Assembly: GCF_037975245.1 (NCBI RefSeq)
Contig: NC_092568.1
Span: 28,735,501 to 28,799,500 of the forward strand
Length of the DNA stretch: 64,000 nucleotides
Origin: Apostichopus japonicus
Lineage: Eukaryota > Echinodermata > Holothuroidea > Aspidochirotida > Stichopodidae
Direction: 5' to 3'
Positions 10,001 through 22,686 of the stretch are shown piece by piece; the stretch's first letter is position 1; every line of letters starts with the position of its first letter. Both the position numbers and the translations under genes were made by a program. The notes below the pieces were generated by a model, which worked only from the letters and a program-made list of their open reading frames with translations, was not told the DNA's origin and ran no database searches.

Positions 10001-11226
10001 AAAGTGGTGAAATTAGGACATTTGTTTCATCCAGAAAACTTGCCGGGAAAAGTCTTTCTGCTACAGTCGAAAGTTTGCTATGTTTTCGGTGGTCCCGACT
10101 GTCATTACACAACAGTATTTCCAAAATACAAATAGAAAGATTCCACCTCTATTATCAAATTTAGAACCATGTTTTTGAAATTGTTGCAACAACTGATTGT
10201 ATAAATTGCCTTTGTCCCTCCCTCTACCAAATTCCTGCTCCCACCACATTTACGTCTAGGGGAGTAATTCGTAACCTTTTCCATTACTCGCATCCCTTAG
10301 CAAATGACAAAAAGAAACTTGGCACACCTTCACCAGCTGTGGATGGATCATTTGGATATACATTTGTTAGTAACGCCCATGGCTTCCCTCCCCCTTTCTG
10401 GTGTTCTGCCTCACACCCCCAGGGGTACATCCCCTCAGGTTGAGAACTGCTGTTCTAGGATAACAGGGTATGATAATTTTTTGGGGGCTCAGTTTTGTGA
10501 GATATTGAACAAATAAAATTACTCCATACTTTAATATGTTCAATAATTTCAATAGTACTATTGGTGAAAGAAAATCGAGCTCAAATTTAAATACGCTACG
10601 ACTTCTGACATGTGTAATCGAACAATATAAATCAGGGCCCATGCTTTACTTGAAAACTCATTCGGCTAAATCTTATCTGCATTTGGGTTTTGCTGCCATG
10701 TGAGTAATGTATGTTAATTGAATGTGAATTTAACCAAGCGATGTAATATATAAAGAATGGCTTGAATTCAAATTAGGACTTGACTGTTTGTAAATTTTTC
10801 AAAGAAACTTCAACTTTATTATTTGAAATGTTCATATCCAATATATCATGAAGCCTTTGCCGCTGTATAAAATCCTTATGATATCATTCCTACATTCACT
10901 ACACAAATATTTTACTGTGATATTCTGCCAGTTGATATCATGGGTTAAGTATAATTGACACTATTTCCAACCATCATTGTATTCCATCAAATATCTGAAA
11001 TGTGTGGTCAAAATTTTGAGCTGGTGAGTTTCTTAAGCTAAAACTCTTGACTTAACCCTTGACTTTTTATCTGTTTCATTAAAAATATTTTTCACACTTC
11101 ATTTGCCAATCAGAACAAAGTGAATACGAAAGTGATTCCTACCTTAAGTCAAACAGTTTGTTTCTATATACTTTACCCCTTCATTGAGTAACATTTGATT
11201 GGACACCAAGGGAAAGCATCTACCAA

Positions 11227-11254
11227 AATAATAATAATAATAATAATAATAACC

Positions 11255-11328
<74 letters not shown>

Positions 11329-11341
11329 ATATATATATATA
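11227..11341. repeat. (TAA)n and (AT)n microsatellite
   Basis: About eight ATA triplets (11227-11252) followed by an (AT)n tract of about 85 bp broken by two TTT interruptions. Confidence 0.95.
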
Positions 11342-12070
11342 GTTCTCATCAACATAAAAATATCCTGAATCTGCTGTCAAGAGTTCAAATCATTGACAGC
11401 TTAAACACTATGTACCCTACTACAGACAAAGAGAAAAGATGAGAAACACTGTCAATGTGTTTGATATTTGTTATGTTGGATCAAGATCATTGTAGTTGAC
11501 TGTTATGCCTTATACTTTAATCATTGCCTATCTTGCATTGATGTCTCTTTGTCGTATATAACTTGTATAGGCTTATATGCACTTGGCGATATCAACACAA
11601 AAGTATTTTACCTAACTATATCTTTTTACCATTGCATTATAAAGTTATGCCATAGGACACAATAAAGGGTCCCTTCCTTGCACATATTTTTAAGTTTAAT
11701 TTTTTATTCTTCTCTCTCATATTTGTGTAATATTTCATGATGTTGCAACATGTCATGGTAACTTGAGGTAAAATTCTTAAAATTTGAAAATATGAAGCAT
11801 TCTCCTTTAATATATTATAAAGAAAATAATGTATCTTTTTTACTTCTTGGTTGGAGTAGGAGAAAAAAGAGGGTGGATATGAGGTGTCAATGGAAAAGGG
11901 CCTCAAGAACGTTTTCAAACTATGGGTTTTTTTTTGTTGTTTTTTTGTATGTCTCCATCCTCCGGTTCTGTATTTATTTGATTTTAACTAAGTTTTATAT
12001 TACATACTCATGTTGCAATTAAATTTACTGTTAGTATTAAGCATAAACTTGATACTTAACTAATTTGTAG

Positions 12071-12151
12071 GTTATAACAGAACGTTGGCAGCCTGAATGC
12101 TTCGATTTAGCAACACAGTTTCCTCATGGTTTAAGTAACCTTGAACTCTAG
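12071..12151 (+). CDS. Candidate alternative terminal exon
   Basis: After the acceptor-like aatttgtag, a phase-0 frame of 26 codons reads VITERWQPECFDLATQFPHG and ends at TAG (12149-12151). Its composition looks coding and it would fit in phase after exon 5 of the carboxypeptidase, giving a tail without an anchor. I do not recognise the sequence; it could also be chance. Confidence 0.25.
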   Translation, partial: VITERWQPECFDLATQFPHGLSNLEL

Positions 12152-13019
12152 GACAAATGGCACTTTGCAGTCAAGTGTGACGTTAGGTGAATTTCAGTTC
12201 ATAATATTGATTGGTTCTTCTTAGTGAACTAAAAACCTTTGCCCTTTTGAGCAATTTTAATATGTCTGGTGTTTTTTTTTTAATAGTAAGAAGATCCAGA
12301 GAAGCTTCTCTTTAAAATTAAGAATGTGCCTTAAAAATTGTTAATTTGTGTCATTCATGTGATTTTACAACCCAACCACGTTATCATTCCTGTAAGGAGG
12401 GGTGTGTTGCTTTCGTACCTATTTCCAAAACAAGAATGCCTATTAACCCTTCTGTCTCATATAATGCATCAATTGGATACCAGCTTTGGTCACTCTATGA
12501 TAATAACAGCAATTAATCTGAGCCTCAATGTTTACAAATTTTGCTAGGCATTTCTCTATCAGTCACTGTAAAAGGACTTTCTCAAAGTTTTCTCGTGCTT
12601 GGTTTTCTTTGCAAGGTTGATGCATAAAATAATAAAATAATGCCTTTTAATATCTTCTTTTTCTGCTGATTTTAAGATAGTTAAAAGCATTCTCATTTAA
12701 ATGCATGATTTTCGTCTTTTGAATTATCCTGGAAGATCAATAAGTAACAACAAGTTATGTTACCACCTAGTTTTCCAGTCACACCACCTGTATTGCCCAC
12801 AGTTTACCACATTCATCTCTCTGGCATTACCTTGGTATTTGGTAATGTTCCAAATGAATGAAATAATAAACATCGTTTGATATATTTACACACTGCTCAT
12901 GATGCCAGCAAAAATGTTTTTAAAACCAAATAAATAATAGGAAAAATTAACATAATAGAATTAAAAAATCATTTCATTGTGCAGAAGATTAATGGAATTG
13001 TCAATTTTGTGAGATATTG

Positions 13020-13042
13020 TGCACACACACACACACACACAA
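13020..13042. repeat. (CA)n microsatellite
   Basis: About ten CA dinucleotides. Confidence 0.9.
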
Positions 13043-15854
13043 AAATGGCCCTAAGTTGGTGTTTTTATTATGACAAAAGAAACAATGAAAATATTTAAGT
13101 ATGAATATTTCACAAAGAGGGAGAATATATACCTCAATTACCATTTTTCGAGCAAATAGTACCGCTTCAATTAGTTTCTTTAACTTCGGACCTTGCTCGC
13201 TTTCAGTATTTCTAATTTATATTTTTCTTTTTCTTTTTGTAATGGAATGTTTCCTTTGATGTTAAATTTAAATTTTTACTTAAAATGTATATTATACTTT
13301 TACCTTTGTGAAAATTAATATCGATTTTACTAATACCTTTCTTCTTGCAATTGACTTTTAAAATGATGAAAGTATCAAAAAATTTGGTTTTATCAAGAAA
13401 TGTACCGTACATTTATTGTTATTTTGATGTTTGTAACCTTTTTTTTCTGTTTGTATGTTTGTCTTTTTTTGCTTCTTCATTCTGAAAATGGTTTAGTCCC
13501 ATCGTTCGTCACGTTTGGAGAGAGTACTGAAGGTAAAGGGTGAATGGAACCTTATCATATACTAACCTTTAGGGACAAGACAGATACGTCTTAGAAGGGA
13601 AGTGGTATTATCTGGGGATGGAACCAGCTGTGTCTCTTCACAGAGGCAGCAGAGAGGGGTGTTTTTCACATTGAACGTGATTAGTGGCTTACAAAGCGCA
13701 TTTCATTTGACCATGTTCATGGGGTGGAGGGAAAGAGATGTCCCAAGGACTTGCTTCCAGAGTAGCATTGGCCCGTACTCTGGGTAAATTCAAATAGTCC
13801 CATGATCAGACTGCTGTGAGGTGATATATATGTTATTTAATGAGTAAATCATCCTGTCGTGCTGCTGTACTATATCTATCATTTCATTAAGAGTTTTGGG
13901 TTAATAAGGTCACTGTGATACTTTAAATTATATAATGCAATAAATATAATCATTGAAGTTTTTTTTTCATTGTGTGTAAGATAGTTTTCATTTTTGTCAA
14001 TCTTGAACTTTGAAGTTTAATTTCAACATTCGTGACCTACCAACAACCAACCCCGTGATACTCTCAGTAGAAACGACCTAATCAAATATGCCGCCACCAC
14101 CCCCTCCCCCCCCCCACCCCCAACCCCTTCCTTGCCAAATATGGAAGAACTTGACAATGAACCGATGTGTGTTCTTTAGTGCGGGAACCCGGCAGTACTG
14201 GGATAAAGTGTAAAGTATTACAACTATTGCTATAGCAATCAAAAACTGTCTTTGTTGAGTTAGACCACGGGGAAGCCTCCAATACCGTTGCAGGAATTAA
14301 ATTATGGATCCACAGTTATATCGAAAATTGCATTCAGTAATAAAGTGAAAAACAGAACCTTGTATCTTGTGAACGGAAATGACCAAAGCTTGCTGACTTC
14401 ACTACACAAAGGCTTTTGATTTGGGTTTTTTGTTCGTGTTGACACAAACACACCCTGATGCGTGATATTCAAATAGTTGTATAGAATCCTTTGATTTTTA
14501 AACAGTGTAGGTGTATTTGCATCGAATTCCATTGCACTTGCTCAGAATAGAAGGACTGATGATTAAGTATTACCAGACGGTGGTGTGATCGTATGCTTTA
14601 CCAGTGTTGCCATGTTGGCAATATACTCTTGATTAACGCCGGACGCATGTAACCAATTTAAATAATATAATACATGTTTCGATTCGAAAATGCGGTGAAC
14701 AAGGAAACAAAATTGAAAGTCATTTCACGTTTATTAAACGAGATTAAAATGCAGAATTCCTAATGTTGTGATATGTTGTACGTCCTACGTACATATTTTA
14801 CATACATTATTTCGTCAGAGCGTGAACAGTAACATTGTAAACTATATACTGCTTTATCATGTTCAATCTTCGGGAAGACTTGGCTGCGTGAATTAATGAA
14901 TCTCCGGGAGAGGTTCTTGTTCAGTATATATGCAGTAGCCAGATGTTATAAGTTTAACACAATTATGTGGTCGGTGTGCATTCTGCATTCAGAGCTGAAT
15001 GGAAAATAACTGTGCGCTAATATTAAGTCCTACAGACATGATTGTTAAACTTGTTAACAACTGAAGGATATGCCCATGTATGCAAAATACTCCGGGATCA
15101 GTGTCAACCGATCGTAGACAAATAGTGTTGAATGGATATCGAATGCAAGGCCTACTTTATGAGTGTGGATCGGAAATGGGTGGATGGGATAGGAGGGGTT
15201 GTGGGCGATGGGTCACTTAAAAACCCGATGTAAGTAAGTGCAATTTTGTCGCAGTCTGGTAACACTGGCAGGTGACTAAGGGGGGGGGGGGTTGTCTAAA
15301 TCGGAGGAAATAGTAGTATCGTTACCAATCATAAATCTACCAACTAGAAATATGCAGCTCCGTCTAACAACCCTCCACCCCCCCTCCCCCTCCCCCTTCT
15401 TGCATCACAATATTGATGGACTGAGACACCCTGAGTGGTTTTCCCTATTCTAAGTTAAATTCGAGAGACCCGTTAAGCATTTCCGAAAACTATAAAAATG
15501 TATAACTCTGTTTAAATCATATTCAATTATGCTGTGTATATAATTATTTTTTCAGAGGATTTACGCTCTAGAGATTTCGAATTGCTTTGAAATAAACTGA
15601 AGCCTTTGTCGGTTGCTATAGGCAATGTATATGGTCGTGTAAATTGAATAGTGCGTTAACTCATTCAACACTGTGTGGGATTTCCGCTTAAAACACTTGT
15701 TAAAGCGTCGTTCTCAGTTCAATGGGTGAGTAAACTGCACAAACAATAACACATTCCACTGTTTTGCACCCTGATTCCCTGAATATGTAATAATCTTTGT
15801 CGTCGACAAGAAGAATCAATTTGAGGGAAGTACTGCTGAAAACGTATCATATTC

Positions 15855-16055
15855 ATCGCTTCTCGGGCTTTTGGCTTATAAGATCGTTTGTAGTATCTGT
15901 TCCCAAGTTTCGAGGGGAATTAATGGTGATGCACACCTGACGATGATCACACAGTCACAGTCCCGATGCAAGGGGACTGGGTTGGGAGCGGATCAGTCGT
16001 TCGGTAGTTTGGTTTTCGTGCCCAGGTTCTTTCCTGGGCGACTTTTTCTTAAAAA
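15855..16055 (+). mobile_element. U2 snRNA-headed SINE-like retroposon, copy 1
   Basis: The first ~45 bases (ATCGCTTCTCGGGCTTTTGG to GTAGTATCTGTTC) match the 5' end of U2 spliceosomal RNA, including the branch-point-pairing GTAGTA. The rest of U2 (Sm site, stem-loops III and IV) is absent and replaced by ~150 bp of unrelated sequence shared with copy 2. The 14-mer GTATCATATTCATC occurs at 15844-15857 and again at 16056-16069, a target-site duplication that marks it as retroposed. The body contains two hairpins (AGTCCC/GGGACT and GCCCAGG/CCTGGGC). SINEs with snRNA-derived heads (SINEU) are known from other animals; this family is not one I recognise. Confidence 0.75.
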
Positions 16056-16269
16056 GTATCATATTCATCATGCCACGCTCCCCTACCCTCCCCCCCTTTT
16101 TTTTTTTTGTTGCGAAGTACACTATGTGTATTCTTGACGCAACAATAGGTTGGAGTATAATTATGGTGGTAATAGAACCAGTATTTCAAATGTTCAGTAT
16201 GAATCTCATCTTGTCAACCTTATTATAGTCTCAACTTTAATTTAAAGACTACACCGTACTGTGTAGTAG

Positions 16270-17559
16270 CAGTGGCGTCACCAGACTTTTCAGTCTGGGG
16301 GGGCACAGGGGGGGCACCAGCATTTGATGGGGGGGCACTTAGGTGGATACGTATCAACGTCATAGGGAGGGGTCTAAGGGGAGGGGGTGCCCCTCCAGGC
16401 GCGGCGGAACGGGAAAATTATTGGGGGGGGACTAATGTGTAGAGACTATCTAAGCGGAGCGCCACCATCGGTTGGCGCGGAGCGTACAAGAAAATTTTGG
16501 GTTTTTCAAACCCCCAGATGGCCGGAAACGACACTTCCCGAGTGTTTTATGCTGCGAATACCTAGCCCTAAAATATGGGTCTCAAGCCTGCAATTTCTCA
16601 GATTGCAAGCCCCCAAGCCCCCCCGGTTCCGCCGCCACTGCCCCCCCTCCCCTTTGGAAAATTTTCGCATACGGAGGATGGGCTAGATGCAAAATGCTGC
16701 CACATTTGATGCTAAATTCGATCTGAAGATATCTCCAGAAATTGCTATTTTTGAGGTAATGATTTTAACAAGGCGCAGAATTTTGCGGAGGATATGAACC
16801 ACATGCTGTCGATATTTATGCCTAACCCTATCAATAGAACCTACATTTGTTGAATTAATGTGTGCATGGCCCCGACTCCTTTCTTGTCCTTCTCGTTTTC
16901 GCCCATTATCTATTAAGATGTAACAGGTTCCAGCATCGTTAATGGCTCCTATCAGGGATCTCACCATGCAATCCAAAGTTTGATCACACATCGAGTATGG
17001 CTCAGTATGCAGGTGTGAACATTCACCATTTGTTCCTACAAGCATCTGACCTCAAATGACCTCTGCACCCCTTACACAACAGGGTTAATATATGGGTCCA
17101 GAAATATAGGCAAGTATGGTGCCCGCGGACCCTCACATTCTCACATTTCGTCAGCTCCTAACCTGTCAACCTCAGACCAAGGCAACATATTGCAGTACCC
17201 TCCCTTCTCACAGTCATGTAGCTCGCGAAGCGGACTTGTATATCCGCTGGTATGGCGTGAGCACTGACACATTCAGTGTAAATATCGACACCTGTTGTGA
17301 TGGCGCGGGTTACGACTTCGATACCCGACGTTCAAGGATAAACTTGTTAATTTTTTCGCAGCTCATTTGAAGAAAATACGAATTACTGTGCTTCTTTGTC
17401 CTTATGAAAAACCAACTCAGATGATGGGAGTTGAATATAACAAAATATATATATATTATTTTACCAACCCAAATCTCAGATGGGGGGGCACCCGGGGGGG
17501 CACTAGGCTTTCCAGGGGGGGCACGTGCCCCCCCTGGCCCCCCCTTGGCGACGCCACTG
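16270..17559. mobile_element. hAT-like element with 8-bp duplication, 1.29 kb
   Basis: Ends CAGTGGCGTCACCAG and, inverted, CAGTGGCGTCGCCAAGG. Flanks are the identical 8-mer TGTAGTAG at 16262-16269 and 17560-17567. Both ends continue into G/C-rich tracts. A second element is nested near the left end (16396-16640). The interior has a 120-codon frame on minus (16683-17045) that I do not recognise and that shows no transposase motif, so the element is probably non-autonomous. Confidence 0.85.
16396..16640. mobile_element. Nested MITE inside the 1.29-kb hAT-like element
   Basis: Left end CAGGCGCGGCGGAACGGG; right end inverted CAGTGGCGGCGGAACCGG. The flanks are C-rich and only approximately duplicated. 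The core (CGGAGCGCCACCATCGGTTGG) resembles the right-end module of the 2.2-kb composite family. Confidence 0.6.
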
Positions 17560-17567
17560 TGTAGTAG

Positions 17568-19722
17568 GCCTACTAGTTAGAGAAGTATTACTCAAAACAA
17601 ACCAATCAAGCACATGATACGTCACATGCTTTAAAAATATATAGGCACACTTCCAATCACGGTAAGTTTAGAACAAACTATATGTAGGCCTAGTTGGAGT
17701 GTATAGGCCCATGGAGATCCAGAACAACATGGCGGTCACGACTTTGTCATGTTTCGGCGTATAGTAGCCTTATACTACACTGGAGTAATCTATTTCTAAG
17801 ACAGTGCTATAGCTGGCAATTCCAAAGTAACATGTTGGGGAATAAAAGCAAATCAAACTCTTGTCCAGTTCTTATAAGAGTAATGGAATCATTTCTCACG
17901 TCTGTTGAATTCATCATAACAAATTTACTCCCTCTGGTGAAACTCATGTTTTCATAAATTCAATTTGAAAATCCCGGTGAAGGCTGGGGGGGGGGGGGAC
18001 AGGCAAATTCCAAATTTTCCCCGACTGCTTAACACAAGGGGCTGAACGTTTGTGGAATACCCAGAGGCGAATGAAGGATGTTATCAAAGCAGGGAGGGGG
18101 GTTCCATTGGGGTCATTGAACGAACTCTCCTCGAGAAAAAAAGTGAATGTTTTATACATTACATGATGCATTCTGAGACTATAAATTAGGTCTTAATAAG
18201 CAGCCCTAAACTAAAGGTTTTGATAATAGATACTGTGCGTGAGGCTGAAACAAATTACCAGAAATCGACGAAGAAACCCAAAGAACTGTTTTAAAAAGAG
18301 GTACAGTAGGACTGAGGCTATATGCTAGCACTTCACGCTAATAGGTAAATGGTTACTGTTTGGCGAGTAGTGTTAGCAGTAAATTATGACATTTGACGCT
18401 ATATCGTATGGATTGGAGGGAAGAAATCGTCATTAAATGGACAGCCATCGTCACCATTCACGTCACCTTTCGACTCTTTCAAGTCCTTTCAAGTCCGAGT
18501 TTCAAGTCCTTTTCCATGGTTTCCTGGTAAACTTGAAACACTGTTGTTGTCAAACATTAAACATTCACAAGAAAAAATAAAACATACGTGTTTTTGTTTT
18601 TATTATTATTTAGTCTTCGTTTATTTCTCCATGTTCCTTATGAAATGTAAAGAGTTGCATAATTGATGTCAGATATCAAAACTGGAAACGGCAATGACAT
18701 CATGGTTCTCGTATATTCATGCATTCCTCACAAAAAAAAAAGTTGCATAGCCTACATCAGATACCGATTCCCCGCTCATTCTCTCTTCAAAAAGTGTAGT
18801 TATGCAGCCCGGCAATTAAACCAGCAATTAAAAATTAAGTTTCATATCAATACTGTTTATGTCAATACAGTTTACATCAATACATGTGGACCAACCTATA
18901 GTCCACAAATTAAGACACATGCATCTTTCAGTGTGATCGTAAACGAACCAACGGTAGTACTTATGGCGTCATTAACCTGTAGCTATTCGATTGAGAGTAA
19001 AGTTTGTTTTCAACGGAAAAGAAGAAATAAATTTATGGCTAGAACGGGATACATCGGAGATCTTCCCTCAGGAACCCCAACATAATTGTCCTGAAATCAA
19101 ATCCTGAATCAGTAAATTGTGTTTACTGAATCTACTCGATTTGGCTGTACCTTGACGACGTGACGTCATGTTAGCTGATGGCAATGATCAACAAAGGAAA
19201 TTTGAAACAGAGGTTAATCAAAGTGTACCACAGTTCTCAGCAGGACATCAGGTTTATGATACCTAACATGAATGTATACAAGTTGGTATTTAGGAAGAGA
19301 ACATATGCACCTGCAAGCACAGTAAATTTTAGTCTTGTTGTCAAGTTTTATGGTAAATAGAGCGATGTGCTCTCCAAGCCTCATGCATGGTATGGCTATA
19401 CTATGGGTGCAGATGAGTACCGTATGTCACTGCTTCTTTATCTGTTCATATACAGACTCATCAGCTTGAATTAAATGCACTTAGACTATTATTCAATACC
19501 ATGAACCATCATTATACCAAGGACAAATTCAATAACCATCTCACCAGCCAATATTCTAACGTTTTAATCCATGTTGTAACAACTTTATATAAAGCGTTAC
19601 GCTGTAGCGTATAATTACGACAACATTTTGTAGACTTGTTGAATTTTGTCGTCTTTACAGACGTTATATGACAACTGGGATGCTAAATGTTGTACTTTGT
19701 CGAATGTTCTTGTGGTTTAATG
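17568..19722. other. No gene recognised
   Basis: AT-rich DNA with a few G-runs. The longest frame (18663-19085, +) has no recognisable domain and no coding-like neighbours. Confidence 0.5.
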
Positions 19723-19835
19723 CAGGGGCGTAGCTGGACTGCTGGTTTTAAGGGGCCTAATACGTTCCTATGTGGAGGGGCTGACAGGCATGTGGGGTCC
19801 TAGCCCCCCCCCCCCCCCCAACGGCTACGCAACTG
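19723..19835. mobile_element. Short hAT-like MITE, 113 bp
   Basis: Ends CAGGGGCGTAGCTGG and, inverted, CAGTTGCGTAGCCGTTGG. Flanks GTTTAATG (19715-19722) and GTTTACTG (19836-19843) match at 7 of 8 positions. Confidence 0.8.
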
Positions 19836-20092
19836 GTTTACTGTACGTATCTGTTAGTATAACATGTATTGAACATCTCCATATATAACTCACGACTAGT
19901 ATATAATAGTATGAAAAGTGGCAAAGTTCCTCCCTTCCCCTTTTACGATGATAGCAACGAATTGGGTGTCCCGTTCACAATAACTATATACAGAATTACA
20001 GATATCTTTGCGATACATATTTCATCTGCAATAATTATGATATATCACACTATATATAACCAAGCGACACAGCTTATCTAGATCACGATGGC

Positions 20093-20098
20093 TTTAAT
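20093..20098 (-). promoter_or_regulatory. Candidate variant polyadenylation signal
   Basis: ATTAAA on the minus strand about 95 bases after the stop codon of the 536-residue gene. Confidence 0.35.
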
Positions 20099-20192
20099 GT
20101 AATATTATTATATAATTTCTATATCGTGCAGCCCACAGCTGTCCTCATGCCCTATCCACACTCTGCCGAATCCAGTTCTGTCGACAATTACG

Positions 20193-21803
20193 TCACATAG
20201 TTTGAGCACCAGTTCTGTAAGAATTAGAGTAAAGCATCTCGTCGTCGAATTCTTCAATTTCGGAAATCGGAGCAAACTTCTCTGAAATTGGGTTTATAGA
20301 AGAGTCAGAGTTTGCGGTGGAAAGCGTCTGACTCCGTTTATCCGTCGCCTTCATCACAAATGTACTCCGACGGCTGTAGCCAGCAATGTTAGCCAAGTCT
20401 GGAATTAAGGCACAATCCGGCTTGCACAAGAGGACGCTTGCATCCGGAGAAAGAATCAGGCAGACTTTACAGTGACTGACCTCAGTGGTCACGAACTTTG
20501 GCACGATGTCCCCTAGGTTCATCCTCTCTTGGATGAGATCTGATAAAGAATCAACCCACTCTACATATATTTTAGGATATGGGTAAAAGAAGGCGTTCAA
20601 CGTTACGCTTAATAGATACGTCTTCGTGGACAGTTGCGCATTCGTCAGTTTAACGGTCGGATATTCCACAAGTAGAGTCGCCCTTACGTCAGCAGCACGT
20701 GGACAGTTTACCCGTGCGGCAATGTGTAAATATTTCAGTTTCTCTTCGAATAAAGACTGTCTCGAACTAAGGTTTTCCTTTGGATTTGAAAGCACGTGAT
20801 TTGCACTATTACTTGAACCTTTCGTGAAAGGCCAAAAGTGCCGGTGTTTTAAAGTACCACCGTTTTCAGAGGGCAATGTCTGTGTTTTATCCTTGTCTAA
20901 GGAATGTTTTCTCTTTTTCTTTTTCGCCCAAAATGTCTTCTTCCTTTTCTGTTCGTCTACGATGTTATCTGATGACGTCATCTTTAAGAAGTGTTCGCCA
21001 TTTCGTCTAATATCGTCTGCAGACTCACCATCGCACAAGTTCTCGAGTCCGTCTGTCTCTGTGCTCTCGTCTTTCATATCTATTTTAATATCACCAGAAG
21101 ATATCGTATCCGATGATAAGAACGAGTCATTTGGTTCTCTTGTCAATGCTCCGTAAATCACTCGCGTCGATTCCATGTCTACCTCGATTTTCCATTTCGG
21201 TTTTTGTCTCGTCTTCAGGAACAGCATATCGTCCAACGTACAAGACCTACGCAGAACTGTAGGTCCTAACATCTTTTTGGACACGACACTTTCGTGTGTC
21301 GTAACGATCACTTCACATGAAGATGTATCATTAGTTTGATCACAATTGCAATATTTTATATCCTGGGTGATTGTTTCCATGTCTTCGCTATCACCGTGGT
21401 TACCATTACAAGCTACCTCGTTTCCCTCTCCAATACTAAATCTGCACCCCTGGTTGCCATTCCGTTTCGGTGTAGATTGTAAATGGTGAGGCGATTTGTT
21501 TAAAACTGACAGCGCGTCCACTCCTTGTGAATAATGAGGAAGCTCATGGCTCGATTGGGAGCCAGTGTCACTTGAAATAGATTCTGCTTTAGTCATGGTC
21601 GAGGTTTGACCGTCGCCTTCCGGTTTCATGACGTAACTATGACGTTTAAACCCTTCTGACTGATCAGTTTTACCAGTAGCAATATAAACGTCATCCAAAC
21701 TGGAAGGATACATTTGAGGAATTTGTTTAATAGAATTACACTTGAATTCAGAAACGTCCGTCATTTCTCTCTCAATTACCACGCGGCTTCTGGATCCTCC
21801 CAT
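20193..21803 (-). CDS. Uncharacterised protein, 536 residues
   Basis: An uninterrupted frame of 537 codons is far longer than chance in this AT-rich DNA, so it is a real gene or a large coding exon. The chosen ATG (21803) has G at -3 and +4. The frame stays open upstream to about 21894, so a 5' exon may splice in. Residues 1-280 are polar, Ser/Thr/Asp-rich and probably disordered. Residues 285-300 are a strongly basic bipartite nuclear-localisation-like stretch (KRKK and KKKKRKH). Residues 349-484 look like a folded domain with alternating hydrophobic segments and several cysteines. The last 50 residues are acidic and Ser-rich. No signal peptide or membrane segment is visible. I do not recognise the family; a nuclear or signalling role is only a guess. 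Confidence 0.75.
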   Translation of the reverse strand: MGGSRSRVVIEREMTDVSEFKCNSIKQIPQMYPSSLDDVYIATGKTDQSEGFKRHSYVMKPEGDGQTSTMTKAESISSDTGSQSSHELPHYSQGVDALSVLNKSPHHLQSTPKRNGNQGCRFSIGEGNEVACNGNHGDSEDMETITQDIKYCNCDQTNDTSSCEVIVTTHESVVSKKMLGPTVLRRSCTLDDMLFLKTRQKPKWKIEVDMESTRVIYGALTREPNDSFLSSDTISSGDIKIDMKDESTETDGLENLCDGESADDIRRNGEHFLKMTSSDNIVDEQKRKKTFWAKKKKRKHSLDKDKTQTLPSENGGTLKHRHFWPFTKGSSNSANHVLSNPKENLSSRQSLFEEKLKYLHIAARVNCPRAADVRATLLVEYPTVKLTNAQLSTKTYLLSVTLNAFFYPYPKIYVEWVDSLSDLIQERMNLGDIVPKFVTTEVSHCKVCLILSPDASVLLCKPDCALIPDLANIAGYSRRSTFVMKATDKRSQTLSTANSDSSINPISEKFAPISEIEEFDDEMLYSNSYRTGAQTM

Positions 21804-21851
21804 TTCATATCGAAGACAATCATTTTTTACCGTTTTGCAGCCACCGAACAA

Positions 21852-22680
21852 AACAAAAGTAAAGGAGGTTTTACCAGCAGGCAGGCTGCCTGATCAAGAT
21901 CTATAGGTTAACTGCCTTTCTTGTGGGCGTTTGGTTCCTTTTGTTTTAGATCAATGGAAGGACGTATAATGATGGCTGATATCTTGAATCTGTAAATGAA
22001 ACAGAATAAATCTGATTTAGTATGAATAAAATAATGTATATTCGGCCGTGACGTCATTAACTATAATTTCAAAGTGACGTCAGAAAATAATGAAATATTT
22101 TTCATGGTACTGAATATCCTGTATATATGAAGGACAATTATTATAATACATGAAGAAACTTCCGAAGGAAGCTTAATGTCTTACAATTAGGAAACGAAAT
22201 GTTATCATCGATAATCAGAATAGCAACATTATAGTGCTGTTAGTGTAACTACTGTATGGTGACGGTGGACATCATTAACAGCATGTTGTCGCTCTTGCAC
22301 CGTAACATATTTTATGCAAACATATACCTTTCAGCTCAAAATATGCTGTTAGGATATAATACGTTGCACTCAGTGTCCCAACCAACCACACATGCAATAA
22401 AAAGTGTGTTACACTTTCCAAAACCAACATGTATATTACAGGCCTGTTAAACGCTTAATCTTATAGCAGGTGTACAGTATACATATAACATTGGAGATTA
22501 TTTAACGTATAAGAGTTGGGAATAATTTGTTATTGTCATTAACTGGTAGGAGTAATAACCAGCTAAATGCACCTTCCGTTAAGAAATGGACTGAGGCAAA
22601 GCGATGCATCATAGGAGTACAACAACATGAGTACGCGAGTACAAGTAGATGTCCTCGACTTTAGTATCCCCCCCCCCCAC
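21852..22680. other. Upstream region of the minus-strand gene
   Basis: Expected to hold its promoter or 5' exon. No TATA-like element or exon can be fixed. It is AT-rich and ends in a C-run next to the foldback element. Confidence 0.4.
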
Positions 22681-22686
22681 CACCCG

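Larger units (their letters stand above)
9914..15843. other. Gene-poor AT-rich region
   Basis: Contains the 3' UTR of the carboxypeptidase, a (TAA)n/(AT)n microsatellite, a candidate terminal exon at 12071-12151, a (CA)n run at 13022-13041 and several C or G runs. The segment 10370-10460 ends in a hAT-end-like sequence (GGTTGAGAACTGCTG) without an identified partner. No other gene is recognised. Confidence 0.5.

Noticed and set aside
9929-10135. A small gene after the carboxypeptidase
   Set aside because: It lies in the expected 3' UTR, overlaps polyadenylation signals and has no recognisable domain.
11173-11355. Tyr/Ile-repeat protein frames
   Set aside because: They are translations of (AT)n microsatellites; the same holds at 37409-37648 and 43432-43623.
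15855-16055. A functional U2 snRNA gene
   Set aside because: Only the first ~45 bases match U2; the Sm site and 3' stem-loops are absent, and copy 1 is flanked by a target duplication.
16683-17045. Transposase of the 1.29-kb hAT-like element
   Set aside because: The 120-codon frame has no hAT or other transposase motif that I can see.
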